Below, in pieces: positions 34,519 to 43,569 of a stretch of DNA of 64,000 bases (its first letter is position 1; each line of letters starts with the position of its first letter). The notes beneath the pieces are model-generated. The model ran no database searches. It was given only the letters and a program-made list of their open reading frames with translations, and had not been told where the DNA came from. The DNA is from Ruegeria sp. ANG-R. Its GTDB lineage: Bacteria; Pseudomonadota; Alphaproteobacteria; Rhodobacterales; Rhodobacteraceae. Both the position numbers and the translations under genes were made by a program. The DNA is taken from the NCBI RefSeq assembly GCF_000813985.1, contig NZ_JWLJ01000001.1, forward strand, positions 546,453-610,452. Reading direction: 5' to 3'.

Positions 34519-35396
34519 TGCGTAAATCACCCATTATTCTGATCGTCGTTATCGGGCTTGTGCTGCTGGGACTGTCCTCGATCTTTATCGTGGACGAACG
34601 CGAACGCGCTCTGGTTCTGCGGTTCGGTCGCGTTGTGAACATCAAGGAAGAGCCGGGTCTGGCCTTCAAGGCGCCGATCTTCGACGAGGTTGTGCGCTAC
34701 GACGACCGTATCCTGTCGATCGACGTCCAGCCATTGGAAGTCACGCCGCTGGATGATCGCCGTCTTGTGGTTGACGCCTTTGCGCGCTATCGGATCGCCG
34801 ATCTGAACCGGTTCCGTCAGGCCGTTGGTGTCGGCGGTATCCCGGTGGCCGAGGATCGCCTTGACCGTATCCTGCGCGCTGAAACGCGTGAGGTGCTGGG
34901 TTCGGTATCGTCCCGTGACATCCTCAGCTCGGACCGTGCTGCGCTGATGCTGCGCATCCGCAACAGCGCCATTGCCGAAGCGCAGGCGCTGGGCGTCAAT
35001 GTGATCGACGTGCGCCTGAAGGCGACCGATCTGCCGCAAGCCAACCTTGAGGCGACGTTTGACCGGATGAAGGCAGAACGGGAACGTGAAGCGACGGACG
35101 AGCGCGCCCGCGGTAACGAAGCTGCGCAGCGTGTGCGCGCGCAAGCCGACCGGACCGTGGTTGAACTGGTTTCCGACGCCAACCGTGAGGCCGAAATCAT
35201 TCGCGGTGAGGCGGATGCCGAACGCAACGCGATCTTCGCCGAGGCTTACGGCGCCGATCAGGAATTCTTTGAGTTCTACCGCTCGCTGTCCGCGTATGAG
35301 AACGCGCTGCAGGGAGGGAACAGCTCGCTGGTGCTGAGCCCGGATTCCGAATTCTTCAACTACCTGAAGTCGCCCACCGGGAAGGCCTCTCAGTAA
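34518..35396 (+). CDS. hflC: FtsH protease modulator HflC
   Basis: The 292-residue protein has one N-terminal helix (ILIVVIGLVLLGLSSIFIV), an SPFH domain starting VDERERALVLRFGRV, and a long Ala/Arg/Glu coiled coil. It is the partner of HflK. It is joined to both neighbours by one-base overlaps. Confidence 0.96.
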   Translation: MRKSPIILIVVIGLVLLGLSSIFIVDERERALVLRFGRVVNIKEEPGLAFKAPIFDEVVRYDDRILSIDVQPLEVTPLDDRRLVVDAFARYRIADLNRFRQAVGVGGIPVAEDRLDRILRAETREVLGSVSSRDILSSDRAALMLRIRNSAIAEAQALGVNVIDVRLKATDLPQANLEATFDRMKAEREREATDERARGNEAAQRVRAQADRTVVELVSDANREAEIIRGEADAERNAIFAEAYGADQEFFEFYRSLSAYENALQGGNSSLVLSPDSEFFNYLKSPTGKASQ

Positions 35397-35590
35397 TGGG
35401 AATGATCCTTCTGGCCTTCGGGCTGGTGCTGATTGTCGAGGGGCTGGCCTATGCGCTGGCCCCTTCGCTTATTGAGCGTATGCTCGAGGCGCTGCGGGCG
35501 CTGCCGGAACAGGCGCGGCGGCTGGTCGGGCTGCTTTGCGTTATCAGCGGGCTTATCCTGGTGTGGGGCGCGTATCAGGCCGGTTTTTGA
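35396..35590 (+). CDS. DUF2065 small inner-membrane protein
   Basis: The 64-residue protein has two membrane helices (about residues 1-22 and 42-60) and the DUF2065 (YjeT) pattern: LIVEGLAYALAPSLIERMLE, then VGLLCVISGLILVWGA. It lies between hflC and a degP-type gene, as in E. coli where yjeT follows hflKC. Function unknown; a role in the HflKC/FtsH complex is possible. Confidence 0.88.
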   Translation: MGMILLAFGLVLIVEGLAYALAPSLIERMLEALRALPEQARRLVGLLCVISGLILVWGAYQAGF

Positions 35591-35721
35591 TGCGGCGGTT
35601 TCACTTGCCGGTGATTTCCCCGCGATCCCGAGTTGCGGGCGGGGGCAAACTGACTACATTGGTTGCGAAGAGGGGTAACCGATTGGTGCCCGCGGAAGAA
35701 GTGTCGACAAGGAGACCCCAA

Positions 35722-37215
35722 GTGCAGGCGAAAGCGCGCAGTGTATCCGTCCGGCGGGACGATGTTTTGGTTTTGATGCGGCTGATGTGGCTGGCGTTTG
35801 TGGGAATGCTGCTGGTTTTGGCACAGTCGGTGGCTGCGCAGGCGCGCAATGAAAGCCTGGCCCCATTGGCGGAACAGATCAGCCCGGCGGTGGTCAATAT
35901 CACCACTTCTACCCTGATCGAAAACCAGACCGGCCCGCAAGGGATCGTGCCCGAGGGCTCTCCGTTCGAGGATTTTTTCCGCGAATTTCAGGACCGGAAC
36001 GGCGGGGACGATGAAAACCGACCGCGACGCAGCAATGCGCTGGGCTCGGGGTTCGTGATCTCAGAGGATGGCTATATCGTCACCAACAACCACGTCATCG
36101 CCGAGGCCGATGAAATTCTGGTCGAGTTCTTCCCCGGTGACGGGCAGCCCGCGAAAGAGCTGGTCGCCAAGGTCATCGGCAAGGATGAGAAAACTGACAT
36201 CGCGCTGCTGAAAGTCGAAGCCGAAGGGCCGCTGAAATACGTGCAGTTCGGCAACAGCGACACCGCCCGCGTCGGCGATTGGGTGATTGCGATGGGCAAC
36301 CCGTTGGGGCAGGGGTTCTCGGTGTCGGCCGGGATCGTCTCGGCCCGGAACCGCGCCCTGAGCGGGTCCTATGACGACTACATTCAGACCGATGCGGCGA
36401 TTAACCGGGGGAACTCGGGCGGACCGCTGTTCAACATGGATGGTGAAGTGATCGGCGTGAACACCGCGATTCTGTCGCCCAATGGCGGCTCGATCGGGAT
36501 CGGGTTTTCGATGGCGTCGAACGTGGTTGTGAAGGTCGTGGATCAGTTGCGCGAGTTCGGTGAAACCCGACGCGGCTGGCTGGGCGTGCGCATCCAGGAC
36601 GTGACCGAGGACATGGCCGAGGCGATGGGGCTGGATAAGCCCGGCGGCGCACTGATCAGCGATGTACCGGAAGGACCGGCCAAGGAAGCCGGATTGCTGG
36701 CCGGAGATGTGATCATCAGTTTCGATGGTGTCGAGGTCGAGGACACGCGCGGCCTTGTACGGCAGGTGGGTGAGACCACTGTGGGCAAATCCGTGCGTGT
36801 TGTCGTGCATCGCGATGGCGGCACGCAGACCGTGCTGGTCACCTTGGGTCGCCGTGAGGATGCCGAGCGTGCCGAAAACGACGAGGACGAAACGCCGGAT
36901 GCGCAGGTCGAAGAGAACAAGGATATCCTCGGCCTTACGATATCACCGCTCGGCGACTCGCAGCGCGAAGAATTGGGCCTTGATGCCGAAACCGAAGGGC
37001 TGCTGGTGACGAATGTCGACGAAGCATCGGAGGCGTTCGAAAAGGGTCTGCGTGCGGGTGATCTGATCACGGAAGCAGGGCAGCAAAAGGTGACCTCGAT
37101 CGCCGATCTCGAAGCGCGGATGGATGAGGCCCGCGAGGCAGGGCGCAAATCCCTGCTGCTGCTGGTGCGGCGCGGCGGCGAGCCTCGGTTCGTGGCGCTG
37201 AGCCTGGAAGAATAG
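35722..37215 (+). CDS. degP: Do/DegP-type periplasmic serine protease with two PDZ domains
   Basis: The 497-residue protein has a signal anchor or peptide that ends ALAQSVAAQA-like near residue 41. The triad is His124 (TNNHVI), Asp159 (EKTDIALL) and Ser232 (GNSGGPLF). PDZ1 spans about 280-365 and PDZ2 about 395-490. A GTG at 35722 is preferred as the start because AAGGAG lies seven bases upstream; earlier in-frame starts overlap the DUF2065 gene. It degrades misfolded envelope proteins and is often co-transcribed with hflKC in alphaproteobacteria. Confidence 0.94.
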   Translation: MQAKARSVSVRRDDVLVLMRLMWLAFVGMLLVLAQSVAAQARNESLAPLAEQISPAVVNITTSTLIENQTGPQGIVPEGSPFEDFFREFQDRNGGDDENRPRRSNALGSGFVISEDGYIVTNNHVIAEADEILVEFFPGDGQPAKELVAKVIGKDEKTDIALLKVEAEGPLKYVQFGNSDTARVGDWVIAMGNPLGQGFSVSAGIVSARNRALSGSYDDYIQTDAAINRGNSGGPLFNMDGEVIGVNTAILSPNGGSIGIGFSMASNVVVKVVDQLREFGETRRGWLGVRIQDVTEDMAEAMGLDKPGGALISDVPEGPAKEAGLLAGDVIISFDGVEVEDTRGLVRQVGETTVGKSVRVVVHRDGGTQTVLVTLGRREDAERAENDEDETPDAQVEENKDILGLTISPLGDSQREELGLDAETEGLLVTNVDEASEAFEKGLRAGDLITEAGQQKVTSIADLEARMDEAREAGRKSLLLLVRRGGEPRFVALSLEE

Positions 37216-37237
37216 AATCTACGCGATGAAAGATAGA

Positions 37238-37266
37238 GGGCCGGGGTTATATGACCCCGGCCCTTT
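37238..37266 (+). terminator. Terminator after the hflKC-degP operon
   Basis: GGGCCGGGGT and ACCCCGGCCC form a perfect 10-bp stem with a 6-base loop, followed by TTT. Confidence 0.82.
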
Positions 37267-37445
37267 GCAATGAATAAACCACGGTGCAGGACAGTTTCCG
37301 CGCCGGCTACATGATAAGCCACGCCTGCATTTTATATCGGCAGCGTTTATCTTGGTTCGTCAAGATGTCCTTCGCGTGAAGACGCTCGTGGATTCGACCG
37401 GGCGGTATTCTCGATCAAACAAACAGCGGATTTCGCGTTGTGCCG

Positions 37446-37763
37446 TTATCGCGGTTCCCCGATCATGATGGTGGGAGCCCCGCCCGAAGAGATACGCGCA
37501 GCATCTGCAGCGACCTGCTGCATACCTTCTGAGCTCATTGTATCCTGTAGGGCCTGACCCGAGGCGAAGGGCATGGAGAACATCTGATAGAATGGAGGGT
37601 CGCCGTCTGGACCCGAATGAAACTTGGTAATGGTATACGGGCGCGCTTCGGATGGTATGCCGGATTTTGCATGTAGCAGCTTCAGGTGAGCGTCGTAGTC
37701 GCTTTCGAATTGTGCGGTGTCTTTCGGCCACGGGTAAAGGACGGTGAGCAATACTTCTGACAC
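37446..37763 (-). CDS. EthD family protein
   Basis: The 105-residue protein has the EthD dimeric alpha/beta-barrel pattern: VLLTVLYPWP, then FESDYDAHLKLLHAK near residue 20, and FYQMFSMPFASGQALQDTMSS near residue 60. The start is GTG at 37763 with a perfect AGGAGG five bases upstream. EthD was named for ethyl tert-butyl ether degradation but most relatives have unknown roles. Confidence 0.8.
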   Translation of the reverse strand: MSEVLLTVLYPWPKDTAQFESDYDAHLKLLHAKSGIPSEARPYTITKFHSGPDGDPPFYQMFSMPFASGQALQDTMSSEGMQQVAADAARISSGGAPTIMIGEPR

Positions 37764-38146
37764 ATGCGCCTCCTGTCAGTTAGTGTCGGTTAAGCTGGGC
37801 AAACAACGTCTTCTACCTGACGTTATCACGGTTTCCAAAATCACCGCACTGGCAGCTTTTCTGATGGCACGTGTTCGGTGCCTGTACGGGGCATAGTTTA
37901 ATGCCGCTCGGGCAGGGTTAGCGACCCTCCACAACGTTGCCGTATGGGCACCAGAAGTGCGTTTCGGTCTCTCCAACTGTGTAAATGAAGAAGCCATATG
38001 CCGGGAAAGGCATATGGCTCTTGTACAGGGAGAGGCTGGTGGACAGATATCGGGGATGATAAAACCAACCTCCTACGGTAACAGTGTTGACCTTACGGCA
38101 GCAGAAAGCCCCCGTATGTGAAGCGGATCACATCTGTGCCGAAAAT
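37764..38146. other. Non-coding spacer, 383 bases
   Basis: No credible gene is seen on either strand. It holds the Shine-Dalgarno of the EthD gene and a near-perfect 11-bp hairpin at 37992-38019 (AGCCATATGCC / GGCATATGGCT). On the minus strand the hairpin is followed by TCTTCATTT, so it could end transcripts from the Crp/Fnr gene. A small RNA cannot be excluded. Confidence 0.55.
37992..38019 (-). terminator. Possible terminator downstream of the Crp/Fnr gene
   Basis: The 11-bp arms AGCCATATGCC and GGCATATGGCT flank a GGGAAA loop; the minus strand continues TCTTCATTT. It lies 127 bases after the regulator stop. It may instead be an operator, since CATATG is embedded in both arms. Confidence 0.45.
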
Positions 38147-38815
38147 CTAGATTAAATCGGATTCGGCGAGTTGACGCAGCGCGTCGAAATCGTGGATTTG
38201 CAATCCGCCGCGCGAGGCTTCGACCACATTGTCCCGTTTCCAGGTCGAGATGGTTTTCGATACCGCCTCGCGAGTCGCGCCGACGAATTCGGCCAGTTCA
38301 CTTTGCGACAGGGTGATACGCGCAGTCGGGCTGTCCTGTTGACCCGCCAGATGCAATAGCTTGCGCGCCAGCCGGATCGGCATCGGCAGGAACACCTGCT
38401 CGTTCAGTTGCGCGCCCATGTAGCGCATACGCAGCCCGGCCAGCCGGATCAGGTCAACTGCAAGATCGGGATGTTTCCGGATTTGCGCCATCATGTCTTT
38501 CTGCCGGACCCGCAAGACCCTGGAGGGCTCAGCCGCCATTACTGTAGCGGTGCGGGGGCCATTGTCGAACAGCGCGATTTCTCCGAAAACCTCACCCGGG
38601 CGCATCAGGCTGAGGGACAGTTTTCGACCGCTCATCGCGAGAAAGGAAACTTCCAGCGCGCCCTCAAGGATCGCATAAAGCGCGTCCCCCTCATCACCCT
38701 GTTCGAACAGCACATCACCCCGGTCGAGCGTGACATCGGCTGCCTGGGCGGCCAGCATGGCGCGCAGCTCTTCGGAAGCTTCGGACAGGAATCCACTATT
38801 GGGGAATGCCATCAT
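38147..38815 (-). CDS. Crp/Fnr family transcriptional regulator
   Basis: The 222-residue protein has an N-terminal cyclic-nucleotide-binding-like barrel (residues about 12-120: FEQGDEGDALYAILEGALEV, then LMRPGEVFGEIALFDNGPRT) and a C-terminal HTH (about 165-215: LSQSELAEFVGATREAVSKT). The N-terminus has no cysteine cluster, so it is not an oxygen-sensing FNR. The segment GEIALFDNGPRTAT matches the cAMP-pocket layout, so a nucleotide ligand is plausible. Target genes are unknown. Confidence 0.88.
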   Translation of the reverse strand: MMAFPNSGFLSEASEELRAMLAAQAADVTLDRGDVLFEQGDEGDALYAILEGALEVSFLAMSGRKLSLSLMRPGEVFGEIALFDNGPRTATVMAAEPSRVLRVRQKDMMAQIRKHPDLAVDLIRLAGLRMRYMGAQLNEQVFLPMPIRLARKLLHLAGQQDSPTARITLSQSELAEFVGATREAVSKTISTWKRDNVVEASRGGLQIHDFDALRQLAESDLI

Positions 38816-38868
38816 GCGGGCGTCGGTCTCCGGGTTGAGTGGTGCGGGTGGTGCCCCAACTTTTCACA

Positions 38869-38883
38869 GCTTGGGGCCCAAGC
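38869..38883. promoter_or_regulatory. Palindrome upstream of the Crp/Fnr gene
   Basis: GCTTGGG-G-CCCAAGC has perfect 7-bp arms and lies 54 bases before the regulator start. It may be an operator or the terminator of the upstream ispZ-like gene, which ends at 38925 on the same strand. Confidence 0.35.
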
Positions 38884-38924
38884 CAAGAAATTTTATTACG
38901 CACTCAACGGTGATGACGCCGGTT

Positions 38925-39530
38925 CTATTGCTGGTCGGGGTCATCCATATAGCTTTGCAGCACGTTGAATTGCATCATCAGGAAGGCCATCAGAGCGATG
39001 GGAAAGCCGAAGGTTTCGATCTTGACCCAAAGGTCCGTTGAAAGGGTTCGCCAGACAAGTTCATTGGCCACGGCCAGAACCGCGAAGCAGGCGCACAGAC
39101 GCCGGGTGAGGATCATCCACCCTTCGTCGCGCATGGGCAGCATGTCACCCAAAACGTAGGACAGATAGGATTTGCCCTGCAGCAGACCGATGCCGAGGAT
39201 CGCCGCGAAGAAGCTATAGACCAGCGTCGTTTTCATCTTGAAGAACCGCTCGTCATTGAACCAGGCGGTCAGGCCGCCGAAGAAGATAACCATGAAAGCG
39301 GTGAAAATCTGCATCCGGCTGAGTTTGCCAGTCAGGTACCACAGGATACCCATCGCAGCGAGCATCAGCGGCACAAACAGGATCGTGGCGACAATGAAGC
39401 CCGAGTATTCGGTGCCGCCGATCACGAAATTGTCATCACGCAGGCGCATGTAGATTAAGAAAAAGGCCAGCGGCGGGCCGAGTTCCAGCGCCTGTTTGAG
39501 GAATGGGTTGATCTCTTTTTTGTCTGTCAT
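38925..39530 (-). CDS. Inner-membrane septation protein A (IspZ/YciB)
   Basis: The 201-residue protein has five to six membrane helices. The family pattern includes ELGPPLAFFLIYM near residue 17, FMVIFFGGLTAWFNDERFFK and MLPMRDEGWMILTRR, with a charged patch at the end. YciB is linked to cell-envelope synthesis and septation. The start at 39530 (MTDKKEINPF) is chosen over an upstream in-frame TTG at 39563 that overlaps the preceding gene. Confidence 0.9.
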   Translation of the reverse strand: MTDKKEINPFLKQALELGPPLAFFLIYMRLRDDNFVIGGTEYSGFIVATILFVPLMLAAMGILWYLTGKLSRMQIFTAFMVIFFGGLTAWFNDERFFKMKTTLVYSFFAAILGIGLLQGKSYLSYVLGDMLPMRDEGWMILTRRLCACFAVLAVANELVWRTLSTDLWVKIETFGFPIALMAFLMMQFNVLQSYMDDPDQQ

Positions 39531-39546
39531 GGGTCCGACCTGCTTC

Positions 39547-40449
39547 TTACCCGCCCATTTCAACTATTACAGCGCCGAGTGCAATCAATGCCATCAATGC
39601 AATACGCCTTGGACCGACGGTTTCTTTCAATACGAGCCAGCCGATGAGCGCAGCAAAGACCGTGGAGGTTTCACGCAGAACCGCTGCCTCGCCGACTTTG
39701 TCGAGCCGGGTGGCCAGCATCACGGCACCGAAGGACATCGGTGCGATGATGCCGCCGGCGAGACCGCGCAGCATCAACGGACCGAGCGCCGGGCGGTGGA
39801 TCATGGCACGATATCTGAGTGCGGCGTAGATCGGCATAGCTGCCCCGTCGATCATGAAGAACCAGGCCAGGAAGGTGAACGGATCGGCGGTGGCGCGGAT
39901 ACCGTAGGCGTCGTAAGTGGTGTAGAGCGCAACGAAAAGGCCGGTTATCAGCGCCAGTACGAGCGCGATATGCAGAGTTTCGCGGTCGGTTTCGAGGTAT
40001 CGCAGGTTATAGGCGGCGAGCCCGAAAATGCCTGCCATCAGTGTTGCCACGCCCAGCCACTGGACGCCCGAGAAGGTTTCGCCGAACAGGAGGTAGGCGC
40101 CGATGACCGTGAAAAGCGGGCCGGTGCCGCGCACGACCGGATAGACCACGGTGTACGAGCCTTTGGTGTAGGCCATCGCCTGCAGGACCTTGTAACCGAT
40201 ATGGATCAGCCAGACGATCGCGAAGATGGGCCACATATAGGGTTCCGGCCATGGCACGACGAAGAAGGCGAAAGGGGCGGCCATCAGGCAATAGCAGCCG
40301 TCGATCGCTCCGCGTGACATCCACGGGTCGTGGCGGCCTTTTTGCAAAGCTCCAAACACGGCGTGCAGGAAAGCGGCCATCAGCGCGAGGGCGAGGGCGA
40401 GGTGGTGGCCGGATTCGGTGCCTTCGAGGGAGATCAGCCAGTCGCTCAA
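39547..40449 (-). CDS. EamA-family (DMT) transporter, second
   Basis: The 300-residue protein has ten predicted helices and EamA-type repeats: VVYPVVRGTGPLFTVIGAYL in the first half and VGEAAVLRETSTVFAALIGW in the second. The start is taken as TTG at 40449 (TTG AGC GAC TGG), where similarity to relatives begins. The frame extends to 40500, but those extra 17 codons lie inside the composite repeat and are unlikely to be coding. Substrate unknown. Confidence 0.83.
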   Translation of the reverse strand: MSDWLISLEGTESGHHLALALALMAAFLHAVFGALQKGRHDPWMSRGAIDGCYCLMAAPFAFFVVPWPEPYMWPIFAIVWLIHIGYKVLQAMAYTKGSYTVVYPVVRGTGPLFTVIGAYLLFGETFSGVQWLGVATLMAGIFGLAAYNLRYLETDRETLHIALVLALITGLFVALYTTYDAYGIRATADPFTFLAWFFMIDGAAMPIYAALRYRAMIHRPALGPLMLRGLAGGIIAPMSFGAVMLATRLDKVGEAAVLRETSTVFAALIGWLVLKETVGPRRIALMALIALGAVIVEMGG

Positions 40450-40476
40450 ATCAGGGCTTTCGCTTGGGTGGAGAAC

Positions 40477-40538
40477 GTGGGGGGCTGTCTGCCCCCACAC
40501 CCCCGAGGATATTTTTGGCCAGATGAAGAGGCGGATCA
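40477..40538. repeat. Composite intergenic repeat, copy C
   Basis: A GTGGGGG/CCCCCAC hairpin (40477-40498) is followed by the core CCCCGAGGATATTTTTGGCC then AGATGAAG (40501-40528) and AGGCGGATCA. The last TCA is the complement of the ftsY stop codon, so the repeat ends exactly on the stop. See also 22258-22362 and 46461-46500. Confidence 0.82.
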
Positions 40539-41675
40539 GTTCTGCAGACCGGTGAGGGCGGCGGCGAATTCTTCGGGATCGAAGGGGGCGAGGTCGTCGA
40601 TTTGTTCCCCGACACCGATGGCATGGATCGGCAGGCCAAACTTGTCGGCCAGTGCGACCAGTACGCCGCCCTTGGCGGTGCCGTCGAGCTTGGTCATCAC
40701 AAGGCCGGAGACATCCGCGAGGTTGCGGAAGGTTTCGACCTGGCTGAGGGCGTTCTGGCCGGTGGTGGCGTCGAGCACCAGAAGCGTGTTGTGTGGGGCG
40801 GTTTCGTCGACCTTGCGGATGACGCGGACGATCTTGGCCAGTTCCTCCATCAGGTCGGCGCGGTTTTGCAGTCGGCCTGCGGTGTCGATCATCAAGAGGT
40901 CTGCGCCGTCGTTTTGGGCCTTGGTCAGCGCGTCAAAGGCGAGGCTGGCGGGGTCGGACCCTTCGGGGGCGGTGAGCACGGGCACGCCCGCGCGGTCGCC
41001 CCACACCTGGAGCTGTTCGACGGCGGCGGCGCGGAAGGTATCTCCGGCGGCGATGACGACCTTTTTGCCTGCGGCCTTGAACTGGCTGGCCAGCTTGCCG
41101 ATCGTCGTGGTTTTGCCCGAGCCGTTCACGCCAACGACCAGCACCACTTGCGGACGTTTGGGATAGATTGGCATCGGTTTGGCCACGGGTTCCATCACGC
41201 GCGCGACTTCCTGCGCCAGCAGTTGCTTGATCTCTTGCGTCGAAAGTTTACGGCCAAAGCGACCCTCGGCCATATTGGCAGTGACGCGCAAGGCGGTGTC
41301 GACGCCCATGTCCGAGGCGATCAGAAGTTCTTCGAGCTGTTCCAGCATGTCGTCGTCCAGCGTGCGGCGGACAACGGCTTTGGACTCGTTACGGCTGAAC
41401 AGGCGGCCCAGCAACCCTTTGGAATCGGGAACCTCTGGGGGCGGAGGAGCCGGTGTGGGATCAGCCGGGATCGGTGCGGGGGGCTCGGCCGGTTGGGGCG
41501 CTGGCGTGGGCTCTGGTATTTCGGGAACCGGTTGCGGTTCGGGCTCGGGTTCAGGGATGACCGGATCAGGGGTTGGGGTTTCCTCGCCGCCATCCTCGAC
41601 AATCGCATCCAGCCCCTCTTCGAGGCGCGATGAGGATTTGAACAGCTTGTCCTTCAGCTTGGAAAAAAACGCCAT
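40536..41675 (-). CDS. ftsY: Signal recognition particle receptor FtsY
   Basis: The 379-residue GTPase has a short acidic/proline-rich N-terminal linker (about residues 30-85), then the N domain and the G domain: VVGVNGSGKTTTIGKLA (P-loop), DTFRAAAVEQL, LMIDTAGRLQN and TKLDGTAKGG. It targets SRP-ribosome complexes to the SecYEG channel. The proline repeats (PEPEPEP) are longer than in E. coli relatives of this size class but the total is normal for alphaproteobacteria. Confidence 0.97.
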   Translation of the reverse strand: MAFFSKLKDKLFKSSSRLEEGLDAIVEDGGEETPTPDPVIPEPEPEPQPVPEIPEPTPAPQPAEPPAPIPADPTPAPPPPEVPDSKGLLGRLFSRNESKAVVRRTLDDDMLEQLEELLIASDMGVDTALRVTANMAEGRFGRKLSTQEIKQLLAQEVARVMEPVAKPMPIYPKRPQVVLVVGVNGSGKTTTIGKLASQFKAAGKKVVIAAGDTFRAAAVEQLQVWGDRAGVPVLTAPEGSDPASLAFDALTKAQNDGADLLMIDTAGRLQNRADLMEELAKIVRVIRKVDETAPHNTLLVLDATTGQNALSQVETFRNLADVSGLVMTKLDGTAKGGVLVALADKFGLPIHAIGVGEQIDDLAPFDPEEFAAALTGLQN

Positions 41676-41733
41676 TTTCGGTCTCCGCAGGTGTTTCCCT
41701 CACCTAATGCGGATTGGCGGCAGTTGCAAAGGG

Positions 41734-42372
41734 TCAGGTGAAGGCGATCAGGAATCCGGCCTGCGCACCCCAGTAGAGCGGCCAGACCATGTATGGGGTG
41801 AACTTCAGGGCCCGGTGATCGGCGGCGAGCAGGAACTTTTCGGTCGCGAGGATCAGGTCCGAGGCGATGAAGGCCATCGCGGCGGGCAGGGCCCAGCGCA
41901 GCGCTCCGATGTCTGGCAGCGCAAGAACGGAAATGCCCATACCCAGAATGATCGGGATATAGGCGAGCACAGGCCCCTTCAGGTCTCCGGCGCGGGGGGC
42001 GAGGAGGGTTGCCATGACGATGCCCAGCACGATGAGGGACCAGAAGATTACGGGCTGATCGAAGATCAGGGCCGGGTCACTGCCGGGGTGGGTCAGGAAC
42101 AGCGCGATATAGGCTAGATGCCCGGCGGCAAATGCACCTATGCCGGCCATGAAGGTAGCATCGGTTTCGCGCGACAGCAGGGCGTCGCCGGTCGCGCAGA
42201 GGATGAGGGCGAGGAGCAGCAGCCAAGGGCCGCTTGCCAGCATCGCAATGACTGCAAGCAGGGCGACCGAAGCGGTTTTCAATACGCTGCGCGGCGTGCT
42301 GGCCTGGTGCGCTGTCAGCGGCAGGTAGGCCAGCGCGCAGGCCGCTGCGGCCCAGAAGAGGAGTGTCGTCAT
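41734..42372 (-). CDS. YhhN family membrane protein (lysoplasmalogenase-like)
   Basis: The 212-residue protein has about seven to eight membrane helices. Family pattern: KTASVALLAVIA near residue 32, LCATGDALLSRE, FAAGHLAYIALFL and FIASDLILATEKFL. TMEM86B members hydrolyse lysoplasmalogens; the bacterial role is not settled. ATG 42372 has AGGA eight bases upstream. Confidence 0.83.
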   Translation of the reverse strand: MTTLLFWAAAACALAYLPLTAHQASTPRSVLKTASVALLAVIAMLASGPWLLLLALILCATGDALLSRETDATFMAGIGAFAAGHLAYIALFLTHPGSDPALIFDQPVIFWSLIVLGIVMATLLAPRAGDLKGPVLAYIPIILGMGISVLALPDIGALRWALPAAMAFIASDLILATEKFLLAADHRALKFTPYMVWPLYWGAQAGFLIAFT

Positions 42373-42514
42373 GCTTCGTTCCTGATGTTCCTGCTGTGTC
42401 TTTCGATCATCGCCAAGATCGCGGCTGTGCATCAAGCCGTGACGTAGAGTTAAACTGTCGAGGCGCGGGATGCGGAAAGGTTGAATGGCGCATGAGGGCT
42501 GCATCTGACAGAAT

Positions 42515-42916
42515 ATGGACATGTTCAGGGCCATGATGATTCTGCTGATGTTTGCCGTACAACCCGCTGCGGCGCAGTCGCCTCTGTCCGGCGCTGAATT
42601 CGATGTCTATACGCGTGGAAAGACCTTGTTCTATGGCTCTGACGGGCAGGTCTATGGGGTCGAGCGGTATCTTCCCAACCGCCGCGTGATCTGGTCGTTT
42701 CTGGATGGCGACTGCATGGAAGGGGTCTGGTACGAGTACGAAGAGCAGATTTGCTTCCTGTACGAGGACCGGCTGGACCCGCAATGCTGGGTGTTCACAC
42801 AGTCCGGTGGTGGATTGATAGCTCAGTTTGAGGGCGATCCGACGGCAACGGAGCTGTATGAGGCCGAGGATATCGGGGAAGAGATGCTCTGTTACGGGCC
42901 GGATGTCGGGGTCTGA
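42515..42916 (+). CDS. Small secreted protein of unknown function
   Basis: The 133-residue protein has a signal peptide (MMILLMFAVQPAAAQ region, cleavage before SP). Four cysteines and many aromatic acidic segments follow (VIWSFLDGDCMEGVWYEYEE, then CWVFTQSGGG). It resembles a roseobacter-specific secreted family that I cannot name. It ends inside the convergent GST gene, overlapping it by 25 bases. Confidence 0.7.
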   Translation: MDMFRAMMILLMFAVQPAAAQSPLSGAEFDVYTRGKTLFYGSDGQVYGVERYLPNRRVIWSFLDGDCMEGVWYEYEEQICFLYEDRLDPQCWVFTQSGGGLIAQFEGDPTATELYEAEDIGEEMLCYGPDVGV

Positions 42917-43566
42917 GGGCAGGTTTCAGTTGGCCGCAACTCTTCATAGCCGATCATGACATGGCGTTGAAATGCCGGCCTGTCGGTCAGTGATTCGTAG
43001 TAACGGCGGACATTGGGCAACGGCGCGCGTTCAATATCGATGTCGTAGTAGCGGTACAGGACATGGCCGAATTGTATGTCCGCCAGGGTGAAGTCGTTAC
43101 CCGAGAGGTAAGCCGTCTGGCCAAGTTGTGCGTCTGCAAGTGTCAGCTTGTCTTCGACCTCGGCGACGGCCTGCCGGATCGATGTTTCATCGCGCTGCGT
43201 GGACGGTGTTCGAACCAGTTGCCAGAAAACCGGTACAGTAAACGCCATGGCGATGTTGAGTTTCGCCCACTCGGCCCATTTGTCGACCTCGGCGCGCTGA
43301 ACGGCATCCGATGGCCAGAAGGCCCTGTCGCCGTATTGGGCGGCGAGATAGCGCAGGATTGCCCCGGTTTCCCAAAGCGGGGCGTTGTCGCCATCCTGAA
43401 GGACGGGGATGGTTCGGTTCGGGTTCAGAGCCTTAAACCCGGCGCTGTCCAGCCCGCCGAACCGATGGCCCAGATCGTGACGCTGGTAGTCAAGATCCAA
43501 CTCACCCACGCACCACATCAGCGCCTGGACGTTGGATGATGTCTTACGCCCCCAGATCGTAAGCAT
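42892..43566 (-). CDS. Glutathione S-transferase family protein
   Basis: The 224-residue protein starts LTIWGRKTSSNVQALMWCVG and has NPNRTIPVLQDGDNAPLWET with the glutathione cis-Pro and the ET pair, followed by a helical domain. The Ser of KTSSNVQ may be the catalytic residue. It lies directly downstream of xseA's end on the same strand but with its own start. Substrate unknown. Confidence 0.87.
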   Translation of the reverse strand: MLTIWGRKTSSNVQALMWCVGELDLDYQRHDLGHRFGGLDSAGFKALNPNRTIPVLQDGDNAPLWETGAILRYLAAQYGDRAFWPSDAVQRAEVDKWAEWAKLNIAMAFTVPVFWQLVRTPSTQRDETSIRQAVAEVEDKLTLADAQLGQTAYLSGNDFTLADIQFGHVLYRYYDIDIERAPLPNVRRYYESLTDRPAFQRHVMIGYEELRPTETCPQTPTSGP

Positions 43567-43569
43567 CGG

